Counted from the first letter of the stretch, positions 50,301 to 60,882 are shown. The stretch: DNA of 64,000 bases from Sipunculus nudus (GCA_026874595.1 CM049312.1:66122929-66186928), one strand, 5' to 3'. The notes: a model not told the origin generated them from the letters alone. A program made the numbers and translations.

Positions 50301-51629
50301 TGCAGATACGGGCCTGATTTTTGGTGTGTAGGCAGATAATGACCAGTAACAGATCGAGTTCTTGTTTTGTCCCAGTTGACCTACTTTTGACCATTTGACT
50401 GCTCCTGAACATAGAAAGTTTCATGAAAAATAGAAATTTTCATAACAAATGCATATGTACTGACTTTTTTTCCTCAATGCCTGCAGATACCACCCTGATT
50501 TTTTATGTGTGGGCAGATAATGACAGTTACAGATCGAGTTCGCGTTTCGTCCTGGTTGACCTACTTTTGATTGTTTGACGGCTCCTAAACATAAAAAAAT
50601 TCATGAAAGACAGAAATTTTTATGGAAAATGCACATGTATGGACTTTTTTCACAATACCTGCATATACTGGCATGATTTTTGGTGAGTTGCTTGATAATG
50701 ACCCGTTACAGATCGAGTTTGCATTTTGCCCTTGTTGACCTACTTTTGACCATACGACACCTCCTGAACTTAAAAAAATTTTCAAAATTTTACAAATGTT
50801 TCTAATTTGCCCCAGGCCGGGGCATTCGTGTCGTTCCGACACATCTAGTTTACCTCTACATTACCGGGATTTTTTTTCTAAACGTAATTGCTGTAATATC
50901 AAGCTTTCATGGTTAATAAGACTAATGGTGCATTTACCAAGTGAAATCTCAGTTTTGGTTTGACAGGATTGTGACCTGGCTTAGAACTACCAGCCTACCA
51001 CATTTCAATGATTTAATGCAATGAAGACCACCATGTGTCATGGACATCAACTTATTTAAAATATCTTAGGTGCTGAACTGGAAGGAGTCAGTCCCATTGT
51101 ATACGATATGGTATAGCTGCCTGCTACTGAGTTTAATACTTAGAATAAGGTTCTCACTCCATTACCAGGGGCGGATCCAGGATTTAGGAAAAGGATAGGT
51201 TAAACCCAGAAGGAATAATGAAAACCCCCCCAAAAAGGTCCCCAGGTTTGGAAAAGATGGGGGGGGGGGTCCAGGCCGCAAAATTTTGTCTGAAGCCCTT
51301 GCATAAACGTTGCTTCTGATGAAAAAGGACGGTTTGGACCCCCTTTACCCCCCCCCCCCCCCCGAAATTGCTCCTGAATACTCATAGAAAAGTTACATTT
51401 ACCTCATTTCAAGCCAGGAGAAGTTCTGGGCATAACAGGTCTGCAGCAATGATGCTCGAAATATTATACCTTGTTGATAGAAGTTTGACCATTGGATGGA
51501 CAGATTACGAAGGGTCATAGTTTGAACCATGAATTTATAATACTATAACTCCACCGTTGAACAGATGACTGCCAACTGAGATAGATAGTATACATACAAG
51601 TTATACATTACCTTCTTTTCTGTCACCAT
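47397..51629 (-). CDS. Small unknown protein, three exons, minus strand
   Basis: Exon A 51629-51612 codes MVTEKK from an ATG in a perfect GCCATGG context, inside an exon starting at 51686 (acceptor AATATTTCAG) and ending at donor gtaatg. Exon B 48952-48926 (27 nt) codes MFNNGTLSV with donor gtaaga and a weak acceptor. Exon C 47486-47397 (acceptor AAATTTATTTCAG) codes NISSPVHVILKKAGK then CENNLDSGNPADVT and TAA. All three are phase 0 and join to 44 residues. Further exons may exist between A and B, where a Helitron-like element is inserted, and exon B is the least certain. I recognise no family; no signal peptide or membrane segment is visible. Confidence 0.35.
49459..50848. mobile_element. 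Helitron-like element with seven ~180-bp core repeats
   Basis: Core units marked by GCCTGCAGATATTGGCCTGA occur near 49577, 49757, 49937, 50118, 50299, 50479 and 50659. The left end has a 12-bp hairpin stem (TGCCCCCGCCAC / GTGGCCGGGGCA, 49462-49488). The right side has TGCCCC...GGGGCA (50808-50824), then a hairpin GTGTCG-TTC-CGACAC (50828-50842) two bases before CTAG. A 3' hairpin followed by CTRR is the Helitron signature, and tandem-repeat cores characterise bivalve 'pearl'/Helitron-associated elements. The typical 5' TC is not evident. No Rep/helicase is encoded, so it is non-autonomous. It sits in an intron of the small minus-strand gene. Confidence 0.65.
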
Positions 51630-52520
51630 GGCAAACTTCTCTTCTTCTGTTTAGTGGGAGTATAAGTGCTAGTTCAAAGGATTAATCTGAAATATTAAAA
51701 TATGTATATTCATATTCACATTAATACAGGTGTGTCTGGAAATATCCATTGCTACATCATATATATATATTGAGTTATCTTAGTTATTTTTTGGCAGTAT
51801 GTCTGCCTTGTTAGGACATTATTAATTGTCTGATCCAAGTCGCTTGCTTAAAATAAAATTCTGGACACACTTAGAAATAATTTGCTAATTTTTTTATTTA
51901 TTTTTTATTCATATGTTCCCTAAGAAAATTACCATAATAAAAAACTACAATGATAAATAAAAATATTTTTTCTACCTGGATAGTAGATAACAACTTAAAT
52001 GAGTTAATAAAGGAAAATATAACAGGTAGTCATCTTGAACTTTCTGCACATTGTGTGCTTTGTGTACTTGACTAATCAGGAGTTGCTGCAATTTCTGTAG
52101 CTTTTCGGAAGTTTAACTTCACTTCAGCCTACTTTTGCACCTTAGCTCCAGGAATCTGCTAAACTGAACAAATACAACATGACATCTTATCCTTTCTATT
52201 TTAAGTCATATCCAATTCCACTTTTACATAGAGCATTGAATGACACCATCTAAAAATATGAATATGCCATTGAATGAAAATATAGCTGAAGGCAGGTTAA
52301 ATGTGTAAATTATCTACATATTCCAGGTACCAGTATTTCAAAATATTGCAATATATCAACAAATACCTACTGCTATTTTAAAAAAGGGACCCATTTGCCA
52401 AGGCATTTAGCTGAAGTTGTTTGAAAGAATATTTTTATAAAATTCTAACATGCACTATGCAGGTGAAAATACCTGATGCATGGGGAACACGGAACTCCGT
52501 ACAATCTATAAAAAATGTGG
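50850..52520. other. Non-coding apart from the 51.6-kb exon
   Basis: Poly-G at 51257 and poly-C at 51347 flank a diverged repeat. From 51690 to 52520 the sequence is AT-rich; a leader exon for the minus-strand gene may lie here but I cannot place it. Confidence 0.35.
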
Positions 52521-52524
52521 AGAC

Positions 52525-53091
52525 CAGGGTTGGGTTCAAATGCAACTTGGCGACATTAAATGCAAATGCAAATGTTATGTTTCCCCAAATGCAAATGCAA
52601 ATGCAAATGCTTTACCACTCATTGCATTTAAATGCATATGCAAATGCATTCAGATTTTTTCAAATGCAAATGCAAATGCATTTAAGTGCTTTTAAATGCA
52701 AATGTCTATATATATACTACCGTATATAAAGTATATTTTATATCCGTAGAAAATAATAAACAAAAACCTTTTTGGATCATTTTTTTATTATATAATAACA
52801 GCTAGCTACCCATATGGCAAGCTCAATTGTCCAGCATCCAACAAGAATTGTATACAACTGCATAAAAAATATTAAGAATTTGCATTTGACATTTGATTCA
52901 CGTTTTAAATGCAAATGCAAATGCCTTGCATTTTTTCAAATGAAAATGCAAATGCAAATGAATTACATCAGTCTGACATTTAAATGCAAATGAAAATGCG
53001 GGCTTTTCAATTTTTTTGCATTTAAATGCAAATGCAAATGTGCAACATTTAAATGCAAATGCAAATGCTTTTGCATTTGGGCCCAACTCTG
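52525..53091. mobile_element. hAT-type MITE filled with ATGCAAAT octamers, 567 bp
   Basis: The ends CAGGGTTGGG and CCCAACTCTG are inverted with one mismatch, and extend to TTCAAATGCAA / TTGCATTTGGG. A perfect 8-bp target duplication GTGGAGAC flanks it (52517-52524 and 53092-53099), so the boundaries are firm. The interior is (TGCAAA)n broken into blocks; about 18 copies of ATGCAAAT read on the plus strand. There is no transposase, and the Asn-Ala repeat peptides are artefacts of the hexamer. Confidence 0.9.
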
Positions 53092-53099
53092 GTGGAGAC

Positions 53100-54340
53100 A
53101 AACAAAGTATCATGATTTATGCTTAATCTGTAAACGGAAAATAAACATGTGACATATAGGTTTATGACATTCAGCTGCTCTGTGATACTGAGATATTCCT
53201 TCAACTTAGATTGCTACCATTTCTACATTTTTTGCATCGTGTCCGCAGCGGTTAAAGGGAATGATGCACATGATACCTAAATGATGCATGTTCTTTCAAT
53301 TTGTGCTTCACATGTAAAAAGTTGTTTGTCCGGCTGGATTGATATTGTGACCCTGATTTCTAGGTTCGAAAGCATATTATAAAAAATGCAAAATAACAAA
53401 GAAAATGTAGATGCTGGTGATCATGGTGGCACCAATTTTTCACAACTGAAGGTCAATCCATGATACATGATATATTAACGAAATTTCAGAAAGATCAATA
53501 AAACCAAACTGACATGTCTAATGTTTGAACTTCATATATCAACAGCACAAATTGTTCCTAATTTGCAATTGTGTCAGCAAAAGTTCTGAAGAACTAGCTG
53601 GGCTGATATTTCCTAATATTTTAATGGTGATATGGATATATGTGCAGATGATGCACAACCATTTATTAATTTGAGAAGAATGCAAAATTTGTGTTTATAA
53701 AACTTGATTTAAGAGCTCAAAACATACAAAAGATCATAACTTACAGAATATAGTTTACAATTTAATTGGTATATGATTTACCATAGATTACCTAGATGCT
53801 ACGTTATAAATTTCAAGGTCAAATAGTTATGATTTGTGCCCTGTTAACATACAAACAGAACTTCATACAATGGCTGATTGCTATATCTAAGGTAACCTAC
53901 AGCTGAGCTAAAAATTTAATTAGATTAACCTTACAAATCAGGTTGAAGAAATATCCATTATTACAGATAAGCATCTATCATCAAGGCCTAATGTTAACAT
54001 TACACCATGTAGTAACTAAAATTAGTGGAGAGTCCATTAAGAAGAATATATTAAGCACTGCAGATATATCTGGCTAACTTTACATATCTTACCTTTGTTA
54101 AAATTAACTAAAAAGGCATTCTTATTATTATTACACATTTTAAAACTAAAAACAAACATGAATATATCAAAAGTATTAAATCTATATAAAATAAACAATA
54201 CAAATTCATTCAATGACATTAGTCAATAGACACCCTGTGTTAACTGTGTATGATTGCTGTGTAAACAATTGAAATATACTTTTTTTCTCCTTACGAAACT
54301 TCCTGAAATGGTTCCATTGTATGTAAATTAGACACTAGGG
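53100..54340. other. No recognised feature
   Basis: AT-rich; 'cagctgagctaaaaat' at 53902 resembles an R1 5' end in reverse but has no body attached. Confidence 0.4.
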
Positions 54341-54344
54341 AGGG

Positions 54345-55060
54345 GTGGGGTATATAATGGGTCATTGTCAGGTGAGCTGAACTGCACAACATGGGCAGGT
54401 CTCACAGGTGGGTGGTCTGCCTCTGTCCAAGAAGATTTATTTTTTGAAGGGGGTACATTATCGAGCAATCAATAATCTATGTTTTCCAACAGTTGTCAAA
54501 ATATTTGGTATCAGTAAAAGACAACGACTGACAAAAAGTCATTGTCATAGCAAATTACTTATATAGTTAGCTAAAATGACAATAGTGTAATACATTTTTA
54601 TTATTAGGTGAAATTTAATTTTCCTACGAATTCGGACGGTTACCAAGGTGGTATCCATTTCTTCTTTGTATGCCAATTCTTCTTTGTATGAGGCTATACG
54701 ATGCGTCCTTGATCATTTTGCTCTGCAACCTTTCCCAGGATCTGGCTATGCCTTATCTGCATCCAACTTTCAGGTCGTCTATATGTCTCTGTATGTCCTT
54801 ATTCATCACAGCCAGTTCGTTTCAAGAAAAAGTGCCATTGGTAACTGCTGTATGATGTATTAACGCTGTACTAAGATTTTTACTCTTTTGGAGAGTAAAC
54901 TTATTTATATTATGCATGTGTTTTAATTCATTACTTTGTTCAAATATTTTATCTATTTTTTCAGAATCATCAATATAGAGGGGTTGGGTGGTAGATATCC
55001 CCCTCCACCTTTTAGCAACGGGGGACAGTCAATGTAATCATCCCAACACCCATCTCACTG
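54345..55060 (-). pseudogene. Decayed relative of the CACTG-element cargo region
   Basis: Three blocks match 26.2-27.3 kb in the same order: 'tatgttttccaaca...ggtatcagt' (54480-54520 vs 26333-26378), the exon segment coding KEEMDTTLVT here versus KEDLDTIMAT there (54620-54675 vs 26490-26535), and 'gtcaatgtaatcatccc' (55027 vs 27228). The coding segment has mostly conservative changes (D/E, L/M, A/V) but is frameshifted just upstream. No CACTG termini were seen around it. Confidence 0.5.
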
Positions 55061-55220
55061 AACTGGAGGTTTATGTCACAAATGGAAAGATTTGATTTAT
55101 ATAAACATGGTTATTCAGTATGATTGTGCGAGGGTCTCCAGATAATGGGGGTAAATGCCCTTATGTATATTGGTACACTATTAAAATACTGCTTGTAAAG
55201 TATAAAATTTAATTATGTTA

Positions 55221-55271
55221 TTACGAGCCGGTTAGAAGAAGCATATTTGCTTGATCAGGATTGCGCATGCA
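55221..55271 (-). pseudogene. Relic of a second TLR C terminus
   Basis: The reading CMRNPDQANMLLLTGS then TAA corresponds to the last residues of the adjacent receptor, CIRNPDQRNVLLLSD then TAG. Ten of about fifteen residues are identical and the DNA around the stop codon is similar too. Upstream of the first Cys the similarity ends, so only a tail survives, about 430 bp downstream of the intact gene in the same orientation. Confidence 0.65.
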
Positions 55272-55696
55272 ATCGGATCTTAAGCCATGTGTAGGCAGAA
55301 CATACTGCAGCGCCTGGAAATGCCGAAGAGGAGGGTTGTGCTATGTTGAATGGGCATGAAAGCCATGCAGGATGAAATATATTATATTTTAGCATTTTCA
55401 GATTTTGTCATTACTGAATATAATTGTACCTTATAAAGAGTTTTCCTGCTCATACGAGTTTCCAAGGGCGAACTTAGGAAACAAGCTGTACCAGACGAGT
55501 TTGACAGACCCACTACATAATTTATATATAATATAAAATATAGAAATTAACGAAAGTAGGAGCAAATTTTCCTTCGATTAAATCGGACTGGAGTGCCCTT
55601 TGGACCCAGAGTTATTGATTAAGGTTAAACTTAGGCAAATACCTTTTCGCCTTATGCATTTTTTGGGGGGAAGTTTAAAATTCAAGTATATTGATT

Positions 55697-58114
55697 CTAG
55701 TCCGATAGAAGAAGCACGTTTCTTTGATCCGGATTGCGAATGCACGTCTGCATAGGCGCACCAAGGCTGGCTTTGAGTCTCATTTTAAAAGGTGCTATCA
55801 TGTGTGGTTTGGTAGGCCAGTCTAGGTAACTGACGCTCCGAATCATTCCGGTTAGTCCTGCTGGCAGCAATTTGCTGTTTTTCATACAAAGCATCTGCAC
55901 ATATGGATGAACAATAGGAACCACCCGACTAGAGCGTGAGTTCAGTGAGTGTGCATGCGAAAGCTGGGCTTCTAATTCACACCATCCAGATCTGATAAAA
56001 TGCTTACTCACACAAACTATGGTACCCCGACTCTTTGATATAGCGTCTAAAATATTTGCTGTGATAGGAAACCCAGGCCGGAAGTGACGATAATGTAAGC
56101 ACAGACGATAAGGCCTTGTTTTGTCTTTCTCTAGGGGTCTAACGATATACATATAAACGAAGTCTTCGTCTTTACCTGAGTAGGAAACAAAGGCATCAAA
56201 CACAAACTTCGCGTTTTCCTGGGCTGCCACTTGGCGTAGCGTGATAAGATACTTGATCATGGTTAAATGATACTGAATTTGCCATTTGAAACGGTAAATC
56301 AAGTTCAAGATCGTTATCATTAATAATATAGTGGCAAAAAGAGCAAATGCAATTGTATCCTCAATGTCCATTTCCATGCAATGGTTCGTAAGTCTCATAC
56401 TTTCCTTCAGAAGAAAGTGTGTCTTACCATCCTCTCCAGTACAAGTTAAAGGTCGAGATCTCGAATGCAGAACCGTGATGTTAAGCTGGCTCATAACAAA
56501 AAAATATAGATCTCTTAACACATCACAGGAGCATTTAATCGGGTTGTCTAACAGGTTCAGTTCTATTTGGGTTCCTGTATTCCTGCGTTTCTGAATTACT
56601 TCAAGATAATGCAGACCAATATAACTGATATATTGAAAATCATAATCACTCAGATCAATGTACTCAATAGAATCCAACCATTGAAAATGTTCGACTGTGT
56701 TATTTATTTTATTTCCCTGTAATAACAGCCAGCGAAGTTTCTTCTGAAAGTGAAATATTTTACCCGGCAAATTATGTATATTTAGGAGAGACAGTTCTAA
56801 GTAAATTAGGCTAGGGTTTCTTGCAAATAATCGATCGGATTCTTTCCGTTGAAAGATCTCTGGGGAGACATTGTTATTCATAAGCAACATTTGTAAGTTT
56901 GGCATTTTGTAAAAGAAACGAGCCTCAACATACCCGCACTTGGTATCCCGCAGGTTGATGTATTTGAGACGAAATGAACAGCATAAAGTTCCATTCAGAT
57001 ATTTCAGTCTGGTACCACCGAGATCAAAGAACTGTAGTCCCTGTAACATAAACCAGTATTTTTGGCCATCCACACTGTAAGGAAGATATCCAAGCTGATC
57101 AAACACAATAACACTCAAGTTGGGTATGTAAACATCAATCACTGTGGCTGTCGCCTTGCTCGGTAAGACAGGATATGATGCATTAGGCTGGCTTGAGACA
57201 AATTCCCCCCAGTTTAGGGTGTTGTGTAGTCCTGGTGGTGGGAGAGTAGGGTTACAATCTTTTCCTATATATTGACAACCCACGTCTATTCTGACCAAGT
57301 GTTTTAAGAAGGGAAGGAGAAGAATAACGTTCTTGTCTCCTAATATCTGGTTATTTCGTAATGATAAAAAGCGCACGTTCTTAAGATTTAATATGAACCC
57401 GGCTGTAACTCTAACAATGTTGTTTCTTTCTAGATATAAGTGGGCAACATTTGGTAGGCATCGTGAGAAATCGGAATCTACTGTAAAACCGATTATATAC
57501 TTGTGTCTGAAAGAGCTATTCAAAGCAATGTAGTTGAGATTTCCCGATGCCCCGCAAAATACGTGACCAATATTGGTTATATCCATATTGCAATGGTGCG
57601 CTTTAATTTCATTTAAGTTTGGCATTGGTGCCAAAGCCTGTGGCATGAACGCTATCTGAATGCCTACATTATCCTGCCAAAGCGATAATACCCTTAGCTT
57701 ATTTAATCCCAAGAAGGCGTCGCTCTCTACCAGTCTTATTTCTATGTGATTGATCAACAAGCGCTCAAGGTTTTGATAGGAGATGAACGAATTATTTGAA
57801 AGGACGTCGATATCCAGGGACCGAAGATTTAACACAACAATTGGATACGATCCTGTGAGCTCACGTAACTCGCTTGCAGTTGGTATCCTTGACAACCCCT
57901 CACATGTCACCCCAGCTTCAGTTTTTCCCTGTTTTGTTGTAAATTTGGCACGACATGGTGACTTTTTATTTGAATTTGTTTGCTGGTGCAAAGGATATGT
58001 AAATGCCGAAGTGTGGCTTTCTCTTATACGTCCGACAGCGTGCCCTTTTCTGCTTCCTTTGGCCACTACAGCGAGGAAACAAACGGCCAGTACAGTTCCC
58101 CTGTTGTGACGCAT
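55697..58114 (-). CDS. Toll-like receptor (LRR-TM-TIR), intronless coding region
   Basis: This 805-residue type I membrane receptor would sense ligand outside and signal through a cytoplasmic TIR. Residues 1-20 are a weak signal peptide (core TVLAVCFLAVVA). Leucine-rich repeats run from about 85 to 520 with LxxLxLxxN-type motifs (LRFLSLRNNQI, LQMLLMNNNV). One C-terminal cysteine cap has C528, C530, C558 and C579, so this is the single-cysteine-cluster type. The membrane helix spans about 587-608. The TIR is 636-785: box 1 FDAFVSYSGKDEDFV (639-653), BB loop RHFRPG (676-681) and box 3 SYLDWP (762-767). The BB loop has His where many TLRs have Asp; Pro and Gly are kept, so signalling may persist. 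Translation starts at the first ATG after a possible 5' UTR acceptor (TTGATTGTTCCAG, ending near 58138). Codons 25-65 are basic and unusual for an ectodomain start. A relic of a second copy lies downstream. Confidence 0.95.
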   Translation of the reverse strand: MRHNRGTVLAVCFLAVVAKGSRKGHAVGRIRESHTSAFTYPLHQQTNSNKKSPCRAKFTTKQGKTEAGVTCEGLSRIPTASELRELTGSYPIVVLNLRSLDIDVLSNNSFISYQNLERLLINHIEIRLVESDAFLGLNKLRVLSLWQDNVGIQIAFMPQALAPMPNLNEIKAHHCNMDITNIGHVFCGASGNLNYIALNSSFRHKYIIGFTVDSDFSRCLPNVAHLYLERNNIVRVTAGFILNLKNVRFLSLRNNQILGDKNVILLLPFLKHLVRIDVGCQYIGKDCNPTLPPPGLHNTLNWGEFVSSQPNASYPVLPSKATATVIDVYIPNLSVIVFDQLGYLPYSVDGQKYWFMLQGLQFFDLGGTRLKYLNGTLCCSFRLKYINLRDTKCGYVEARFFYKMPNLQMLLMNNNVSPEIFQRKESDRLFARNPSLIYLELSLLNIHNLPGKIFHFQKKLRWLLLQGNKINNTVEHFQWLDSIEYIDLSDYDFQYISYIGLHYLEVIQKRRNTGTQIELNLLDNPIKCSCDVLRDLYFFVMSQLNITVLHSRSRPLTCTGEDGKTHFLLKESMRLTNHCMEMDIEDTIAFALFATILLMITILNLIYRFKWQIQYHLTMIKYLITLRQVAAQENAKFVFDAFVSYSGKDEDFVYMYIVRPLEKDKTRPYRLCLHYRHFRPGFPITANILDAISKSRGTIVCVSKHFIRSGWCELEAQLSHAHSLNSRSSRVVPIVHPYVQMLCMKNSKLLPAGLTGMIRSVSYLDWPTKPHMIAPFKMRLKASLGAPMQTCIRNPDQRNVLLLSD

Positions 58115-58139
58115 TTTTTCTGATAGCTGCCTGGAACAA

Positions 58140-59165
58140 TCAAGTACAAGGCACGGTAGACCAAGGAACTGTGTTTTGTAATCATGCTAGATTATTGAAA
58201 GAAAAATAGAAACAATGATCGATTATTAATCGATTAGCTGAAGTGGCTTTGATATAATGTAAATACAGGGAGCATGCAAAATTTTGTATCTTGGTCGATT
58301 AAAGTAAGTATACTTTGCTGAGAAAATGTGCAATCCACAGGATTACTGACATAACATATCCTACATATTAAATATTCATAATATGTGTTGCCTAATCGCA
58401 ATATTATTTTGGAGAGATCTAATCAGAAAACCGATATACTATAATCTAATTGATGTAGTAATCGCTATTTACAAAAAAAGTGGTTTTAAATCCCAGAAGA
58501 GTGACGGGTAAAAGAATGTACTTTGTCCCCATCTACTTTTACCCAAGTATCAAGGCTATAGACCCTTTTGTTGTGAGATTTACTTGGAAGACACGATATT
58601 TATCTTACCCCTAGCGATAACCCTGAACCCTAACATTAAAAAATGTAAAATTTTCCGTGAATACAAAGAACAAATTAATGGGTCTGGTTGTTTAATTTGT
58701 TTTAGAATCGAAAGTTTTATATGACCTTAACTCCTACCTTTACATCAAAATCTGCGACGCTAAACCAACTGATTAAAGTTATACATATCGGGATTTTGAA
58801 CCAAGCCGCTGAAATATCACTACAGAGCATTTTGCATAAATGCAGGCGAAGGAGGAAATGTCGATTGCAAACGAGATAATATCGCGTGCAAACGATAGAA
58901 TTTTGTTGCGGGCGCAAGCGATATAAGAATAATTTATTGTGTGTCCTATACGAGCCCACGTAAATATATCAAATAAAGAAAGAAATTGTACACAAAAACT
59001 CTATGCAACACAGAAACTCCGTGACCTGGGAAGTATCTTTGTCTCGCCACTAACATAAATGTAAGATTGAAGTATATGGGGATATATTTCATTTATAGGG
59101 GACCAGCTGGTCTATTTCAATCGATTTAATACAGCACGCTACTTTTGTTATATAATTGTCAAAGG
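58140..59165. other. Upstream of the TLR gene, nothing recognised
   Basis: AT-rich sequence that should contain the TLR promoter or a 5' UTR intron. No clear TATA or NF-kB-type site was identified by eye. Confidence 0.35.
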
Positions 59166-59167
59166 CA

Positions 59168-59490
59168 TCACTTGCCATTCAGACCAGCAGTTAATGACCT
59201 TGTGATAAAGGTGGTGCCCCTTTGAGAATTGTTAGTATAAGGAATAGGAACACCAGACAATGTTAATCCCAGTGGCTGCATTTCATCCCATATCTTGTCA
59301 ATTGTTGTGTTTATTGGTTCAGCAATTGCGTTATCTATTTGCACTGCATCCTTTGTTCATAGGGTAGCAATTACACAGTACCCGGGTGCAAGTGATGTTT
59401 CACGAGTCCTATATTTTTCATTATGCGTAATTTATGCAGCATCCGCAAAGAGAAGTTCCTCAAATAGGAACCCTCTTCGTCTGGGCAGTT
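59168..59490 (-). pseudogene. Decayed reading frame, unknown protein
   Basis: One minus-strand frame of about 107 codons ends at TGA (59170) and is interrupted by only two stops (TAA at 59432-59434, TGA at 59357-59359). The downstream part reads QIDNAIAEPINTTIDKIWDE and ends ITRSLTAGLNGK, which looks like real protein. A second open frame upstream (about 59495-59625, with NDNAVAPTLCINVFDAPAMW) may be an earlier part after a frameshift. I do not recognise the family. Possible sources are a host gene or a mobile element. Confidence 0.35.
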
Positions 59491-60228
59491 ACAACAGTTA
59501 ACAGTATATGAGACAGAATCCATCCATGCCCCATGGCTAGCCACATAGCAGGAGCATCAAAGACATTAATACACAGGGTGGGGGCTACAGCATTGTCATT
59601 TTGCGTTTGATTATCTTTGATCTGTCCTTAAAGTTGCCCAATCTAACGGCAGAACTTACTGGTTTGTACTATTTACCCGAATACGGTAACAGCGGGACTA
59701 AAACGTAAATGTCATCATGCCTGTTGATGGAAATATGACACATAAACAACTGACCAGATGTTATAGTTTAAAAAATATTATTTTATGTCTGACATGAATT
59801 ACCTCATTTTCTTTGTACAGAGGCACAAGGAAGATAATACAAAATGGAGGAGAACTTACCTCTCTGCCGACGTGTTTGCGGTTACATATAAACAAACACA
59901 GTGTCCCTGACCAGCTGTAGGTGATAACGTTTCACCTATATTAAGTGATACCAGGAAATGTTTAAAGTTCAATGACAAGATAAATATCCTCTAACCATTG
60001 TTTATTGACTCTGCTATATCTATAAAACATGAATCAGCCGCAACTTAAGTGCGTCGCGGTGCTGGTAGTTTTATTCGAAGATCTAATGCTAAAAACAGTG
60101 TTAAAAGGATTTATTACGCAACATTTCCTGATTAGCAGCTAACTAAGCTGATAGTCCGGGTTAATTATGGTCAATTTAGCGTCAAAAATCGTAAAATTGG
60201 CATTTTACGTAACGGTTTAGAAGTTATC

Positions 60229-60233
<5 letters not shown>

Positions 60234-60267
<34 letters not shown>
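60234..60267. repeat. (TA)n tract
   Basis: Uninterrupted TA dinucleotides. Confidence 0.95.
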
Positions 60268-60270
<3 letters not shown>

Positions 60271-60334
60271 CAATTTAATACATTAAGATTCTATACATCA
60301 TAGTGAAAGTGCTCTACCGTGCTGGGGAGCATTC

Positions 60335-60582
60335 ATAAAATTATACTATGTGCAAAGTTAGCTTGATTTCATAATGTAATACAGTACTGTTTCAGTTTAC
60401 CAGTAGGCTCACTCAAAGAACCCAGTGTGCAAAGCTTAATCCAGCTAATTTAAACGAACTAAATTCACACATGATCATTTCAGTTTGTATCTGAGGAGTG
60501 AGCCGACTGATTAGCTGAACTCACGAAACAGTACTGTAGTACATTATGAAATAAAGCTAACTATACACAAAGTATAATATTA

Positions 60583-60590
<8 letters not shown>
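60335..60590. repeat. Fold-back element with ~75-bp inverted arms
   Basis: Left arm 60335-60415 and right arm 60497-60590 are complementary: GAAACAGTACTGTAGTACAT on the right pairs with ATGTAATACAGTACTGTTTC on the left, with GAGTGAGCC at the inner ends and TATAATTTT/ATAATATTAT at the outer ends. The loop is about 80 bp. It is bordered on the right by (TA)n(GA)n at 60587-60652. No coding content; MITE-like. Confidence 0.75.
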
Positions 60591-60655
<65 letters not shown>

Positions 60656-60660
60656 AGAAC

Positions 60661-60882
60661 TTAAACACACTTACTTGTGTCTGGCAGTTCTGTTTGGTAC
60701 GGACCCTCACTAGTCAGGAACACATAACTATCCAGCAGGAGTTTGGTCCTGTGCCTGCACGTCGCTGCATATCTTTTGTTCAGGTGCATAGTAAGGGGTG
60801 GTAAAAGGAAGTACTTTTCTTCCAAACAAAGATTACATGATTTAGATGATATGGAGCTCTGGCTTTGCTGAACATTTTCCAT
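60661..60882 (-). pseudogene. Penelope-like element C-terminal fragment
   Basis: The frame contains SKSCNLCLEEKYFLLPP, then LNKRYAATCRHRTKLLLDSY. This is the CxxC...CxxH-type zinc motif with 'LNKR...CRH.NK.LL' found at the end of Penelope-like retroelement proteins after their GIY-YIG nuclease domain. The reverse transcriptase and the rest of the nuclease are absent upstream (60890-61000 is frame-broken), so this is a relic. Assignment rests on the motif as I know it, not a search. Confidence 0.55.

Noticed and set aside
52421-53113. Asn-Ala repeat frames (NANANANA) on both strands
   Set aside because: They are translations of the TGCAAA hexamer array in the hAT MITE.
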